Both the position numbers and the translations under genes were made by a program. Below are positions 31,091 to 38,312 of a stretch of DNA of 38,312 bases, in pieces. The notes under the pieces were generated by a model. That model did no database searches. It was not told the DNA's origin and saw nothing but the letters and a program-made list of their open reading frames with translations. Each line of letters opens with the position of its first letter. The stretch's first letter is position 1. The DNA lies in contig VAXR01000060.1 of the NCBI GenBank assembly GCA_005885165.1, forward strand, positions 1 through 38,312, read 5' to 3'. This stretch comes from Actinomycetota bacterium. GTDB lineage: Bacteria > Actinomycetota > Thermoleophilia > Solirubrobacterales > Thermoleophilaceae.

Positions 31091-31852
31091 GTGGTAGGGT
31101 CGCCGGCCCAGGTGGGGGAGCAAGGGGATAGCCGCTCTGGGCTCCGGCTCTTGCGGAGCGGGATTTCGCGCAGGGCTTTCCTCGAGCGCGCCGGGCTGAC
31201 GGGTGCCGCCGCGATCCTCGCCCAGATCCCGGGCTTCCTGGCAAAGCAGGGCTGGCTCGAGGCGGCGCTCGCCGCGGAGACCGACCTCACGCGCGACACG
31301 CTGAACGGGCTGGTGGCGTTCGTCGTGCCCGGGCCGGACGCCTACTCGAAGGCGCAGGGGCAGAGCTCGAAACGCCCGGGCGGCATCCAGGCGGGGACCA
31401 CCCCGGCGCTCATCGAGCTTCTCGATCGCTTCGTCGGCACCTCCGAGGGGCCGACGCTGCCCTCGTCGGGCGGCGTCGCCACGCTGCTCAACGGCCTGGC
31501 CGTCGACGTGAACCCCGCCGCGTCGAGCGGCGCGTTCCTGTCCCCGTTCGCCCGGCTCTCCTTCGCGGACAAGATCGAGGTCTTCCACCGCTTCGAGCAG
31601 ATGACCGAGGGCTCGGAGCTGCGCTTCGTGTCGGGGATCCTCATCGGCGCCGTCGCGTTCCTCGCGTACGGCGAGGCCGGTGTATTCGATCCCGCGACGG
31701 GACGGCTCAAGGGGAAGCCGGTCGGCTGGACGATCTCGAACTACTCCGGGATCGCGGAGGGCCGCAACGAGCTCAAGGGCTACTGGCAGGGGCGCCGCAG
31801 CGTCCACACGAGCAAGCGTTACCACGTCAAGCGCCACGCGAGGCATCACTGA
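31091..31852 (+). CDS. Tat-exported small subunit of GMC dehydrogenase (gluconate DH subunit 3-like)
   Basis: 253 residues from GTG 31091; GTG 31112 is an alternative. A twin-arginine signal is clear (ISRRAFLERAGLTGAAAILAQIPGF). The mature part has NGLVAFVVPGPDAYSK, ALIELLDRFVG, FARLSFADKIEVFHRFEQ and FVSGILIGAVAFLAYGEAGVFD. Small subunits of membrane-bound GMC dehydrogenases carry such a Tat signal and bring the folded, FAD-loaded large subunit across the membrane. The next gene is a GMC oxidoreductase without its own signal, overlapping by one base (TGATG), which strongly supports this pairing. The exact subfamily is inferred. Confidence 0.72.
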   Translation: MVGSPAQVGEQGDSRSGLRLLRSGISRRAFLERAGLTGAAAILAQIPGFLAKQGWLEAALAAETDLTRDTLNGLVAFVVPGPDAYSKAQGQSSKRPGGIQAGTTPALIELLDRFVGTSEGPTLPSSGGVATLLNGLAVDVNPAASSGAFLSPFARLSFADKIEVFHRFEQMTEGSELRFVSGILIGAVAFLAYGEAGVFDPATGRLKGKPVGWTISNYSGIAEGRNELKGYWQGRRSVHTSKRYHVKRHARHH

Positions 31853-33624
31853 TGCGCGACGTGATCGTAATCGGCGCGGGCGGCGGCGGCCCGGTGGTGG
31901 CGAAGGAGCTCGCCGCCCACGGGCTCGACGTGCTGGTGCTCGAGGCGGGCCCGCGCCACCTGCGGCCTGAGCGCGAGTGGCGGCACCTCGAGAACGACGC
32001 CAACAACCCGGTGTCCGGCTACTTCCGCTGGGGGCCTGCCGACCGCGCGAAGTCCGAGTGGCTGCGCGAGACCCCGCAGAACTGCTTCGTCTGGCAGCTC
32101 TCGGGCGTGGGAGGTACGACGCAGCACTACTACGGCAACTGCCCACGCGCCGTCCCGGGCGTCTTCCACGGCTACAGGGGCAGGGACCGCTCGCGCTACG
32201 ACCGCGCGCACGAGTTCCCGTTCTCCTACAAGACCCTCGTCCCCTACTACGAGTGGGTTGAGCACACGCTGCCCGTGCAGACGGCCGCGATGGGCACGAA
32301 GGAGGAGGTCTTCCTCCACGGCGCGAGCAAGCTCGGGATCCCGGTGCAGAAGACGAAGGACGCCCTGCACGCCGCGTACAGGCCCCAGGAGAACGCGATC
32401 CTCCAGCCCCACGGCACGGCGGGCAAGACGGCCGAGCGGAACAAGCTCGTGTTCCCGAAAGCGCGCGGCTGCACCTTCTGCGGCTACTGCTTCCAGGGCT
32501 GCTTCGAGCCGCGCCACGCCCCGCGCAACCTCTTCGCCAAGCGCTCCACCGACAACAGCTACGTGCCGATGGCCCTAACCGCGGACGCCTGGTCGAAGCA
32601 CGGCAAGCGGATCACGCTGATCCCCGACGCGTTCGCCACGAAGATCGGGACGACGACCGTCGGCGGCAAGACCGTCGCGAACAGCGTCACTTGGCGGGTC
32701 GGCAAGACCGGCGAGACGTTCACCGAGGAGGCCAAGGTGATCGTCATGTCGGGCGGGACGACGGAGAACCCGCGCCTGTGGCTGAACAGCGGGCTTCCGA
32801 ACCCGAACGACTGGGTCGGCCGCGGCTACACGGACCACTACTTCGACTGGCTGATCGGCGTCATGCCCCGCTACACGGGGTCGAGCAAGGGGCCGGGCTC
32901 CTCGGCGCGCGTCGACTTCCCCGGGCACGGCGGGCTCGAGAACGTCGGGCTGCCTCCGGCGCTTCAGGCGTTCTCGGCCACGTTCTCGGACGGCGGGATC
33001 AACGACGTGTACCTGAACGGCCACCCGAAGATGCACGGCGTGGACGGCAACGGACGCCGGGTGGGCAACCTCCTCAAGCAGCTGACCCACGACGTCGACC
33101 GCCTGCTGAACGTGCTCGTGATCACCGACGACGACGTGGAGGCCCAGAACCGCGTGACGCTGTCACAGGACCTGCCGGCGGACGAGAACGGTGCGGTGCC
33201 GAAGATCGAGTTCCACTACCGCCAGCGGACGGCACGTACCCTGCGGAACCGCGAGTACCTGGCGCGGAAGGCGCTGGCGCTCCTGAAGCACGCCGGCGCG
33301 AAGCAGGTCTACCGGCTGAACTGGCCGCCGCTGATACTCCACGTCCAATCGACGATGCGGATGGGGGCGAGCCCCTCGAACTCGGTGCTCGACCGGAGCT
33401 GCGAGGCGCGCTTCGTCAAGCGGCTCTTCATCGCCGACAACTCGGCGTTGCCGAACTCGCTCGGAGGCCCGAACCCGACGCTCACCAACCAGGCGCTCTC
33501 GACGCGCACGGCCGAGACGATCTTCAGGCGCTACTTCGGCGGCCACGACTACGTGAGGAACGGACACCCGGTGCAGTCGATCGACCACCGGGTGACGCGC
33601 GCGGTGCTGAAGCGGAAGCTGTAG
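31852..33624 (+). CDS. GMC oxidoreductase, FAD-dependent dehydrogenase
   Basis: 590 residues from ATG 31852. The FAD Rossmann fold opens the protein (VIVIGAGGGGPVVAKELAAHGLDVLVLEAGP). GVGGTTQHYYGNCPR is the second FAD loop. A cysteine cluster CTFCGYCFQGC (Cys207, 210, 213, 217) is seen, as in membrane-bound sugar and alcohol dehydrogenases. The C-terminal GMC domain has HVQSTMRMGASP, LFIADNSALPNSLGGPNPTLTNQALSTRTAETIF. It would oxidise an alcohol or sugar and pass electrons to the respiratory chain. It has no signal of its own and is likely exported with the Tat subunit before it. No cytochrome c subunit is adjacent. Substrate unknown. Confidence 0.88.
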   Translation: MRDVIVIGAGGGGPVVAKELAAHGLDVLVLEAGPRHLRPEREWRHLENDANNPVSGYFRWGPADRAKSEWLRETPQNCFVWQLSGVGGTTQHYYGNCPRAVPGVFHGYRGRDRSRYDRAHEFPFSYKTLVPYYEWVEHTLPVQTAAMGTKEEVFLHGASKLGIPVQKTKDALHAAYRPQENAILQPHGTAGKTAERNKLVFPKARGCTFCGYCFQGCFEPRHAPRNLFAKRSTDNSYVPMALTADAWSKHGKRITLIPDAFATKIGTTTVGGKTVANSVTWRVGKTGETFTEEAKVIVMSGGTTENPRLWLNSGLPNPNDWVGRGYTDHYFDWLIGVMPRYTGSSKGPGSSARVDFPGHGGLENVGLPPALQAFSATFSDGGINDVYLNGHPKMHGVDGNGRRVGNLLKQLTHDVDRLLNVLVITDDDVEAQNRVTLSQDLPADENGAVPKIEFHYRQRTARTLRNREYLARKALALLKHAGAKQVYRLNWPPLILHVQSTMRMGASPSNSVLDRSCEARFVKRLFIADNSALPNSLGGPNPTLTNQALSTRTAETIFRRYFGGHDYVRNGHPVQSIDHRVTRAVLKRKL

Positions 33625-33704
33625 GGCGCGCTTACCCAACCGCCAGCGGGGCTCAGGCCAACAGCATCGATAAAGGGGCAGGGATGGTTTCGCCGCGCGT
33701 TACG

Positions 33705-33903
33705 TTCGTTGCCGTCTTGTAACCGGACGTTCCCCTGAGAGGGCCTCCGGCGAAGACGAGAGTCCATTACTAGGTGCTATAGCCCCTACGAATGGACTCG
33801 CGCTCTAAGGGGGCGAACGCGCGGTTACGAGATTGAGACACGGCAACGTGATTGGCGCGCGGTAACAGGCCCACTCCCTTTATCGCTTCCCTCCACCTCG
33901 GGC
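33705..33903 (+). repeat. structured intergenic element, copy B
   Basis: A diverged homologue of 122-332, in the same orientation and again between convergent genes (GMC oxidoreductase and enoyl-CoA hydratase). Pairings are GTAACCG 33719-33725 with CGGTTAC 33822-33828, GAGTCCATT 33760-33768 with AATGGACTC 33791-33799, TAGG 33771-33774 with CCTA 33785-33788 closing a hairpin on GCTATAG, CACG-GCAA-CGTG 33839-33850 (a GNRA tetraloop, absent from copy A), and GCCC 33869-33872 with GGGC 33900-33903. Compared with copy A, loop and linker blocks are conserved while stems vary with pairing kept. The rest of the 324-bp gap 33625-33948 has no reading frame that looks like a gene. Confidence 0.6.
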
Positions 33904-33948
33904 AATGAGGCGTTCTGCGCCGCCCAGGTGCGGCTCGCAGGGGCCCGC

Positions 33949-34755
33949 CTACAGCGGCGTCTCGTGCGAGCCCGCTCGCCCGGCGTCGCTCTTCTCGTAG
34001 AACCGCTTGAGCCGGCCCAGCGTCTCCTCCGCGTCGGCGCACGAGTAGCCGTTCAGTGCCTCGATCCGCAGCTGGTCGTCGAGCGGCCGGCCGATCACGT
34101 CGAGGATCGTCTCCTTCGCCGAGCGCACGGCGACCTGGCTGTTGCGGAGTATCTGGCGCGCCACCCGCTCGGCCTCGTCCATCAGCCGCTCGTGGGGAAC
34201 GACGCGCGACACCAGGTTGCACTGGAGCGCCCGCTGCGCGTCGATCGGCTCCGCGGTGAGGAGCATCTCGAGCGCGATCCCTGAGCCGCAGGTGTTCACC
34301 AGCCTCACGATCCCGCCGTCACCGTGGTGGTAGCCGCGGCGGGCCTCGAACGACCCGAACATCGCGCGCTCCGAGGCGATGCGTATGTCGCAGGCCAGCG
34401 CGGTCTCGAGGCCGCCGGCAAGCGCCCAGCCGTTCACCGCGGCGATCGTCGGCTTGTACGTGCGGTGCAGTCCGCGCGTCAGCCCGCCCAGCCCGGTGGC
34501 GACGTTGTCGCGCACCTTCCGGGGCGTGGCGTCCTCGATCCACGGAGGGATGAAGGTCTTGAGATCTGCACCCGCGGAGAAGGAGTCACCGGTGCCGGTG
34601 AGGATCGCGACGTCGACCGCGTCGTCCGAGGCGAAGTCCTCCCAGGTGCTCCAGAGAAGCTCGTGCGTCTCGGGATCGATCGCGTTCTTGGCCTCGGGTC
34701 GGTTGATCGTGACGTAGGCGATCCGGTCGCGCTTCTCGTAGAGCACCTTGGGCAC
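33949..34755 (-). CDS. enoyl-CoA hydratase/isomerase family (crotonase)
   Basis: 268 residues from GTG 34755, with a good ribosome-binding site (GGAGG, then five bases). Crotonase landmarks are VTINRPEAKNAIDPETHELLW, FSAGADLKTFIPPW and VNGWALAGGLETALACDIRIA, the last two forming the oxyanion hole. The active-site region FEARRGYHHGDGGIVRLVN differs from classic hydratases, which have PGAGG here, so the exact reaction (hydration, isomerisation or other) is uncertain. It lies 13 bp after the adenylate cyclase gene on the same strand. With the acyl-CoA dehydrogenases to the right it suggests oxidation of an acyl-CoA. Confidence 0.88.
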   Translation of the reverse strand: MPKVLYEKRDRIAYVTINRPEAKNAIDPETHELLWSTWEDFASDDAVDVAILTGTGDSFSAGADLKTFIPPWIEDATPRKVRDNVATGLGGLTRGLHRTYKPTIAAVNGWALAGGLETALACDIRIASERAMFGSFEARRGYHHGDGGIVRLVNTCGSGIALEMLLTAEPIDAQRALQCNLVSRVVPHERLMDEAERVARQILRNSQVAVRSAKETILDVIGRPLDDQLRIEALNGYSCADAEETLGRLKRFYEKSDAGRAGSHETPL

Positions 34756-34768
34756 GGCGTCCTCCTTG

Positions 34769-36307
34769 CTACTTTGCGGGCACGGCGGACTCGACCGGGG
34801 TGGCGAGCGCCGTGGGCTCGGAGCGACCGCGGAGCACGACCTCCTCGCCGAGCTCCCAGCGCGCGGCCTCCTCGGTGCTCGCCCGCCCGATCGCTCGGCT
34901 CGAGGCAAGGACGCGCGGCCTGCGCTCCTTCGCCAGCTCGGACAGGCGCGCTGCCTCGTTCACCGGATCTCCGATCACGGTGTACTCGAAGCGCTCGGCC
35001 GCGCCGACGTTGCCCGCCACGACCTCGCCCCCCGAGACGCCGATCGCGGCGTCCAGCGGGCTCTCGGCCTCGAGGCGCTGGGCGAGCTCGCGCGCGGCGG
35101 CGAGCGCGTGGCCGGCGGCGTCGTCGAGCGGGGTCGGCACGCCGAACACGCACACGGCGGCGTCGCCCTCGAACTTGTTGACCCAGCCGCCGTGGTTCCG
35201 CACGACGTCGAGCACCAGGCCGAAGAACGCGTTGAGCCGGCGCACCACCTCGTGCGGAGGCGTGCTCCCGGCGAGCGCCGTCGATCCGACGACGTCCACG
35301 AACAGCACCGCGGCCTCCCGCACCTCGCCGCCGAGCTCTACCCCGGCCTCGAGCGCCTGGCGCGCGACGTCCTCGCCCACGTGGCGGCCGAAGAGATCGC
35401 GCAACCGTTCCCGCTCCCTGAGCCCGGCCGCCATCCGGTTGAACCCGGCCTGGAGGAGGCCCACCTCGCTCGCGTCGTCGACCGGCACCTCCACGTCGGT
35501 CACGCCCTCCTCGACGAGGGCGAGCGCGCGGCGCACGGAGCGAACCGGCTCGGCGATCGACTTGGCTGCTAACACGATCGCCAGCGCGCCCACCGCGATC
35601 CCGATCGCCGAGAGGAGGATGATGCTCCAGGCGGTGGCCTTGCTGCGCGGCGTGTCGCCGTTGATCATGCCCTCGGCCACGAAGGCGATCGCGAAGATCG
35701 GAACGCCCGTCGCGAGGGCCCACGCGAGGACGGTGCGCGCGATCACCCCGGGGACGACCGGCTGCATCGGCACACCGGACTCGAGCGCGCGCCGGGTCAC
35801 CGGTCGCACGACGCGCTCACCGAGCAGGTACGAGACCGCCCCGGTCACGAGGCCCCCCATGACGATGCCCGAAGCCACGTTGATCGCGATCTGGACCGAG
35901 AAGTGCAGGTTGATCAGGCCGAACACGACCGCGGCGGCCGCCCAGATCCCGCCGACGACCTTGAGTTGCACGAGCGGGTTGCGCAGCACGCGCCGCCGCT
36001 CCTCCGGCGTCGGCACGCGCTCCTCCTGCAGCCACCGGAGTCGCGGCAGGGAGATCGACCGGCCCCACCGCGGGCCGACGTAGGACGCCGCCAGCCCGAA
36101 GATCGCGAATGCCGGGCCGTTCCACAGGAACACCTCGCCTACGGGCGGCGGGTGCCGGACCGGAAGGATCAGCGTGAGGAAGACGAACACGATCAGCGCG
36201 CCCACGCAGTTGGAGACCGACATCGCGATCGTGAAGTCGCGGATCGTGCGCGCGCGCAGCTCCCGGCCGGTCAGCCGCTCATCCGCCGTCTTCGCCCCTG
36301 CGTGCAT
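34769..36307 (-). CDS. membrane-bound class III adenylate/guanylate cyclase with HAMP domain
   Basis: 512 residues from ATG 36307. About six membrane helices fill residues 25-265 (for example GALIVFVFLTLILP, VVGGIWAAAAVVFGLINL, AWSIILLSAIGIAVGALAIVLA). A HAMP linker follows (SIAEPVRSVRRALALVEEG to VGLLQAGFNRMAAGLRERERL). The cyclase domain has all key residues: first metal Asp in VLFVDVVGSTALAG, substrate Lys and second Asp in NKFEGDAAVCVFG, and the Asn and Arg in IGDPVNEAARLSEL. So it should be active as a dimer and make cAMP, most likely. It resembles the six-helix HAMP cyclases of mycobacteria. The gene precedes the crotonase gene by 13 bp and is divergent from the acyl-CoA dehydrogenase. 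Confidence 0.92.
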   Translation of the reverse strand: MHAGAKTADERLTGRELRARTIRDFTIAMSVSNCVGALIVFVFLTLILPVRHPPPVGEVFLWNGPAFAIFGLAASYVGPRWGRSISLPRLRWLQEERVPTPEERRRVLRNPLVQLKVVGGIWAAAAVVFGLINLHFSVQIAINVASGIVMGGLVTGAVSYLLGERVVRPVTRRALESGVPMQPVVPGVIARTVLAWALATGVPIFAIAFVAEGMINGDTPRSKATAWSIILLSAIGIAVGALAIVLAAKSIAEPVRSVRRALALVEEGVTDVEVPVDDASEVGLLQAGFNRMAAGLRERERLRDLFGRHVGEDVARQALEAGVELGGEVREAAVLFVDVVGSTALAGSTPPHEVVRRLNAFFGLVLDVVRNHGGWVNKFEGDAAVCVFGVPTPLDDAAGHALAAARELAQRLEAESPLDAAIGVSGGEVVAGNVGAAERFEYTVIGDPVNEAARLSELAKERRPRVLASSRAIGRASTEEAARWELGEEVVLRGRSEPTALATPVESAVPAK

Positions 36308-36358
36308 AAGGAGGTTGTACCGCGCGGGGGTCCCTTACCCGCCCCTTCGAATTCTGTC

Positions 36359-36402
36359 GGCTGAAGACTTTGGTGTGCCAGAGCACCGAAAACCCTTCAG
36401 CC
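36359..36402. repeat. imperfect palindrome in divergent promoter region
   Basis: GGCTGAAG (36359-36366) pairs with CTTCAGCC (36395-36402), and TTTGGTG (36369-36375) with CACCGAA (36384-36390), around the loop TGCCAGAG. It has the same size and shape as the palindromes at 6093 and 25759, but the base sequence is only loosely alike. It lies between the cyclase start (36307) and the acyl-CoA dehydrogenase start (36464), so it may be an operator for either gene. Confidence 0.5.
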
Positions 36403-36463
36403 AAGGAGGGTTGGGCCGGGATGGCAGCAGGGCGGATGCCCCTGGCGAGGTAGCCTGCCGGAC

Positions 36464-37723
36464 ATGGACTTCTCTCCTTCCCCACGGGTCGAGGAGCTGC
36501 GCGAGCGCATAGCGGCGTTCCTCGACGAGCATCTCTATCCGGTCGAGCTCGAGGCGCTGCGCGCGCTCGACGAGGAGGTCGGGCCCGGCGTGCCCTACCC
36601 GCAGATCCTCGTCGACATCCGCGAGCGGGCGAAGGCCGAGGGGCTGTGGAACCTGTTCCTGCCGGACGAGGAGCACGGGACCGGGCTCACCAACTGGGAG
36701 TACGGGATGCTCTGCGAGGCGATGGGCCGCAGCCTGGTGGCGCCGATGGCCTTCAACTGCTCGGCGCCCGACACCGGCAACATCGAGATCCTCGTCGACC
36801 ACGGCACCCCCGAGCAGAAGGAGCGCTGGCTTCGGCCGCTCCTCGACGGCGACATCCGCAGCTGCTTCTCGATGACTGAGCCGGAGACCTCGGGATCCGA
36901 TCCAACCGGGCTGCAGGGCCGCGCCGTGCTCGACGGCGACGAGTGGGTGATCGATGCCCACAAGTGGTTCACGTCGGGCGCTGTCGGCGCGGACGTGGCC
37001 ATCGCGATGGTCGTGACCGATCCCGACGCACCCCCGCACAAGCGGGCAAGCATGATCCTCGTCCCGACCGACGCTCCTGGCTTCAACCTGATCCGGCCGG
37101 TGTCGGTGATGGGTCACGACGGCGGCCCCGGCCACTGCGAGATCCGCTACGAGTCCTGCCGGGTGCCGAAGGAGAGCCTCCTCGGCGAGCGCGGTGCAGG
37201 CTTCCTCATAGCCCAGGACCGGCTCGGCCCCGGCCGCATCCATCACTGCATGCGCGCGATCGGGGCTGCCGAGCGCGCGATCGAGCTGATGTGCCGTCGC
37301 GCGAACGAACGGCATTCCTTCGGCGGCCCGCTCGCCGAGAAGCAGTTCGTGCAGGACTTCGTCGCCAAGTCGCGGATCGAGACGGACGCCGCACGCCTGA
37401 TGGTCCTGCACGCAGCGTGGAAGATGGACACGCAGGGCAAGCGGGCAGCGCGGCAGGAGATCTCGATGACGAAGGTGGTGGCGGCGAACGTCGTGATGGA
37501 CGTCCTCGACCGCGCGATCCAGGTGCACGGCGCCCTCGGGGTCTCGGACGACACGCCGCTCGCGGTGATGTGGCGCTCGCTCCGGATGCTGCGCCTGGCC
37601 GACGGGCCGGACGAGGTTCACAAGATGGTCATCGCGATGCGCGAGCTGAACCGCTGGAAGGCGCGCGAGGAGGCGCCGGCGGAGGCGCCCGCCCCGGTCG
37701 GCGCGGGCACGGGCTCCTCGTAG
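36464..37723 (+). CDS. acyl-CoA dehydrogenase, ACAD10/11-like
   Basis: 419 residues from ATG 36464. Landmarks are LFLPDEEHGTGLTNWEYG, CFSMTEPETSGSDPTGLQ (FAD-binding), WVIDAHKWFTSGA, RIHHCMRAIGAAERAIELM, RHSFGGPLAEKQFVQDFVA and, near the end, AIQVHGALGVSDDTPLA with RMLRLADGPDEVH. The last motif is typical of the ACAD10/11-like branch, which acts on longer or hydroxylated acyl-CoAs. It makes the trans-2-enoyl-CoA with FAD as cofactor. A second acyl-CoA dehydrogenase gene follows after 15 bp, so the two may form a hetero-oligomer, as in some actinobacterial FadE pairs (inference). Confidence 0.92.
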   Translation: MDFSPSPRVEELRERIAAFLDEHLYPVELEALRALDEEVGPGVPYPQILVDIRERAKAEGLWNLFLPDEEHGTGLTNWEYGMLCEAMGRSLVAPMAFNCSAPDTGNIEILVDHGTPEQKERWLRPLLDGDIRSCFSMTEPETSGSDPTGLQGRAVLDGDEWVIDAHKWFTSGAVGADVAIAMVVTDPDAPPHKRASMILVPTDAPGFNLIRPVSVMGHDGGPGHCEIRYESCRVPKESLLGERGAGFLIAQDRLGPGRIHHCMRAIGAAERAIELMCRRANERHSFGGPLAEKQFVQDFVAKSRIETDAARLMVLHAAWKMDTQGKRAARQEISMTKVVAANVVMDVLDRAIQVHGALGVSDDTPLAVMWRSLRMLRLADGPDEVHKMVIAMRELNRWKAREEAPAEAPAPVGAGTGSS

Positions 37724-37738
37724 CCGGCGAACGCAGCG

Positions 37739-38312
37739 GTGATCGACGCGACGGCGAAGCGCACGGCCGATCTCGGCCTCACCGATGAGCAGCAGGACTT
37801 CGTCCGCTCGGTTCGCGACTTCTGCTCGCGCGAGTTCCCTCGCGAGCGGCTGGCGGAGATCACGGGCGACTACCACGACCTGCACTCAGCGGAGGTCGCT
37901 CGCCAGATGGCCGAGCTCGGCTGGTACGGGTTGACTATCGACGAGCGCTACGGAGGATCCGGGGGCACGTTCTTCGACGCCGCGCTCTTCCTCGAGGAGA
38001 CCGCCCAAGGGCGGGCCCCGATCGGCGGCTACCCGGTGACGCTGATCGTGGTGGGCGCGCTCAACCGGTTCGGCACCGAGGAGCAGAAGAGCGACCTGCT
38101 CGGGCGGGTGGCCGCGGGCGGCGGGCTGGCGATCGCGATGTCCGAGCCGGAGTCGGGCTCGGACGTCGCGTCGCTCAAGACGTCAGCCGCGCGCGACAAC
38201 GGCGAGTGGGTCCTCAACGGGTCGAAGATGTGGTGCTCGTACGCGCACAAGGCGAGCCACATCCTCATCGTCTGCCGCAGCGAGCGTGGCGACTCGCCGC
38301 ACGAGGGGATCT
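37739..38312 (+). CDS. acyl-CoA dehydrogenase, cut by the window edge
   Basis: An open frame from GTG 37739 reaches the right edge, giving 191 residues with no stop. It reads VIDATAKRTADLGLTDEQQ, DFVRSVRDFCSREFPRERL, ELGWYGLTIDERYGGSGG, FLEETAQGRAPIGGYPV, LAIAMSEPESGSDVASLKT and WVLNGSKMWCSYAHKASH. These are the N-terminal and middle beta domains of an acyl-CoA dehydrogenase, with the FAD-contact motif MSEPESGSDVAS. The C-terminal catalytic half lies beyond the window. It is 15 bp after the previous acyl-CoA dehydrogenase and surely in the same operon. Confidence 0.88.
   Translation, partial: MIDATAKRTADLGLTDEQQDFVRSVRDFCSREFPRERLAEITGDYHDLHSAEVARQMAELGWYGLTIDERYGGSGGTFFDAALFLEETAQGRAPIGGYPVTLIVVGALNRFGTEEQKSDLLGRVAAGGGLAIAMSEPESGSDVASLKTSAARDNGEWVLNGSKMWCSYAHKASHILIVCRSERGDSPHEGI

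Noticed and set aside
36335..37885. A 516-codon minus-strand frame opposite the acyl-CoA dehydrogenases
   Set aside because: Shadow; His/Arg/Val-rich sequence without a family match, and it crosses two clear genes.

Overview
ORGANISM. The DNA is very GC-rich and gene-dense, with many GTG/TTG starts and 4-bp ATGA/GTGA overlaps. It carries an actinobacterial gene set: an AddAB-like recombination nuclease pair, CysO/CysM/Mec cysteine synthesis, WS/DGAT acyltransferase, IspH, TatA, class III cyclase and paired acyl-CoA dehydrogenases. The style of the secreted proteins and the gene mix suggest a deep-branching actinobacterium of the Thermoleophilia/Solirubrobacterales type. That placement is inference; no rRNA is present to confirm it. 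LAYOUT. 1-113: C-terminus of a probable alpha/beta hydrolase. 122-332: structured intergenic element, copy A. 441-3039 (-): two tandem GH76-like secreted or anchored glycosidases. 3150-5876 (+): secreted penicillin-acylase family amidase. 5877-6216: intergenic, holding copy 1 of a palindrome. 6217-6813 (-): COG4315-type lipoprotein. 6931-14918 (+): compact DNA-repair operon addB-like, addA-like, xseA, xseB. 15031-17023 (+): hypothetical protein, secreted nuclease, PNPOx-like protein. 17650-18845 (-): fxsA, unknown, HAD hydrolase, linked by GTGA overlaps. 18897: MIP18-type Fe-S assembly factor. 19225-20661 (-) and 20702-22517 (+): WS/DGAT acyltransferase, M28 peptidase, ispH. 22489-23274 (-): thioredoxin-fold protein without its cysteines. 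23385-24188: secreted protein with a strong terminator. 24279-25677 (-): membrane protein and SCO1. 25991-30549: sulfur-carrier cysteine synthesis locus (rhodanese-ThiF, cysO, cysM, tatA, two ferritin-like genes, mec-type JAMM protease). 30512-33624 (+): zinc-ribbon membrane protein, Tat-exported small subunit, GMC dehydrogenase. 33705-33903: structured element, copy B. 33949-36307 (-): enoyl-CoA hydratase, adenylate cyclase. 36464 to the end (+): two acyl-CoA dehydrogenases, the second cut by the window edge. HOW IT FITS TOGETHER. The best-defined pathway is cysteine synthesis on a protein carrier. The rhodanese-ThiF protein would activate and thiolate CysO, CysM would use the thiocarboxylate with O-phosphoserine, and the JAMM protease would release cysteine. 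CysO ends in GG plus three residues, so it probably also needs trimming first. MOST UNUSUAL. (1) Two diverged copies of a ~190-nt element with conserved helices and a conserved GCTATAG loop, both between convergent genes. (2) The ThiF ATP-binding core is replaced by a 93-bp perfect inverted copy of part of the nearby SCO1 gene, which breaks the frame; this is either a template-switch event or an assembly/amplification chimera. (3) A 37-bp palindromic core present twice, 19.7 kb apart. (4) A 15-bp identical promoter-like motif before the ThiF and cysM genes. (5) An amber codon splits one ferritin-like gene.
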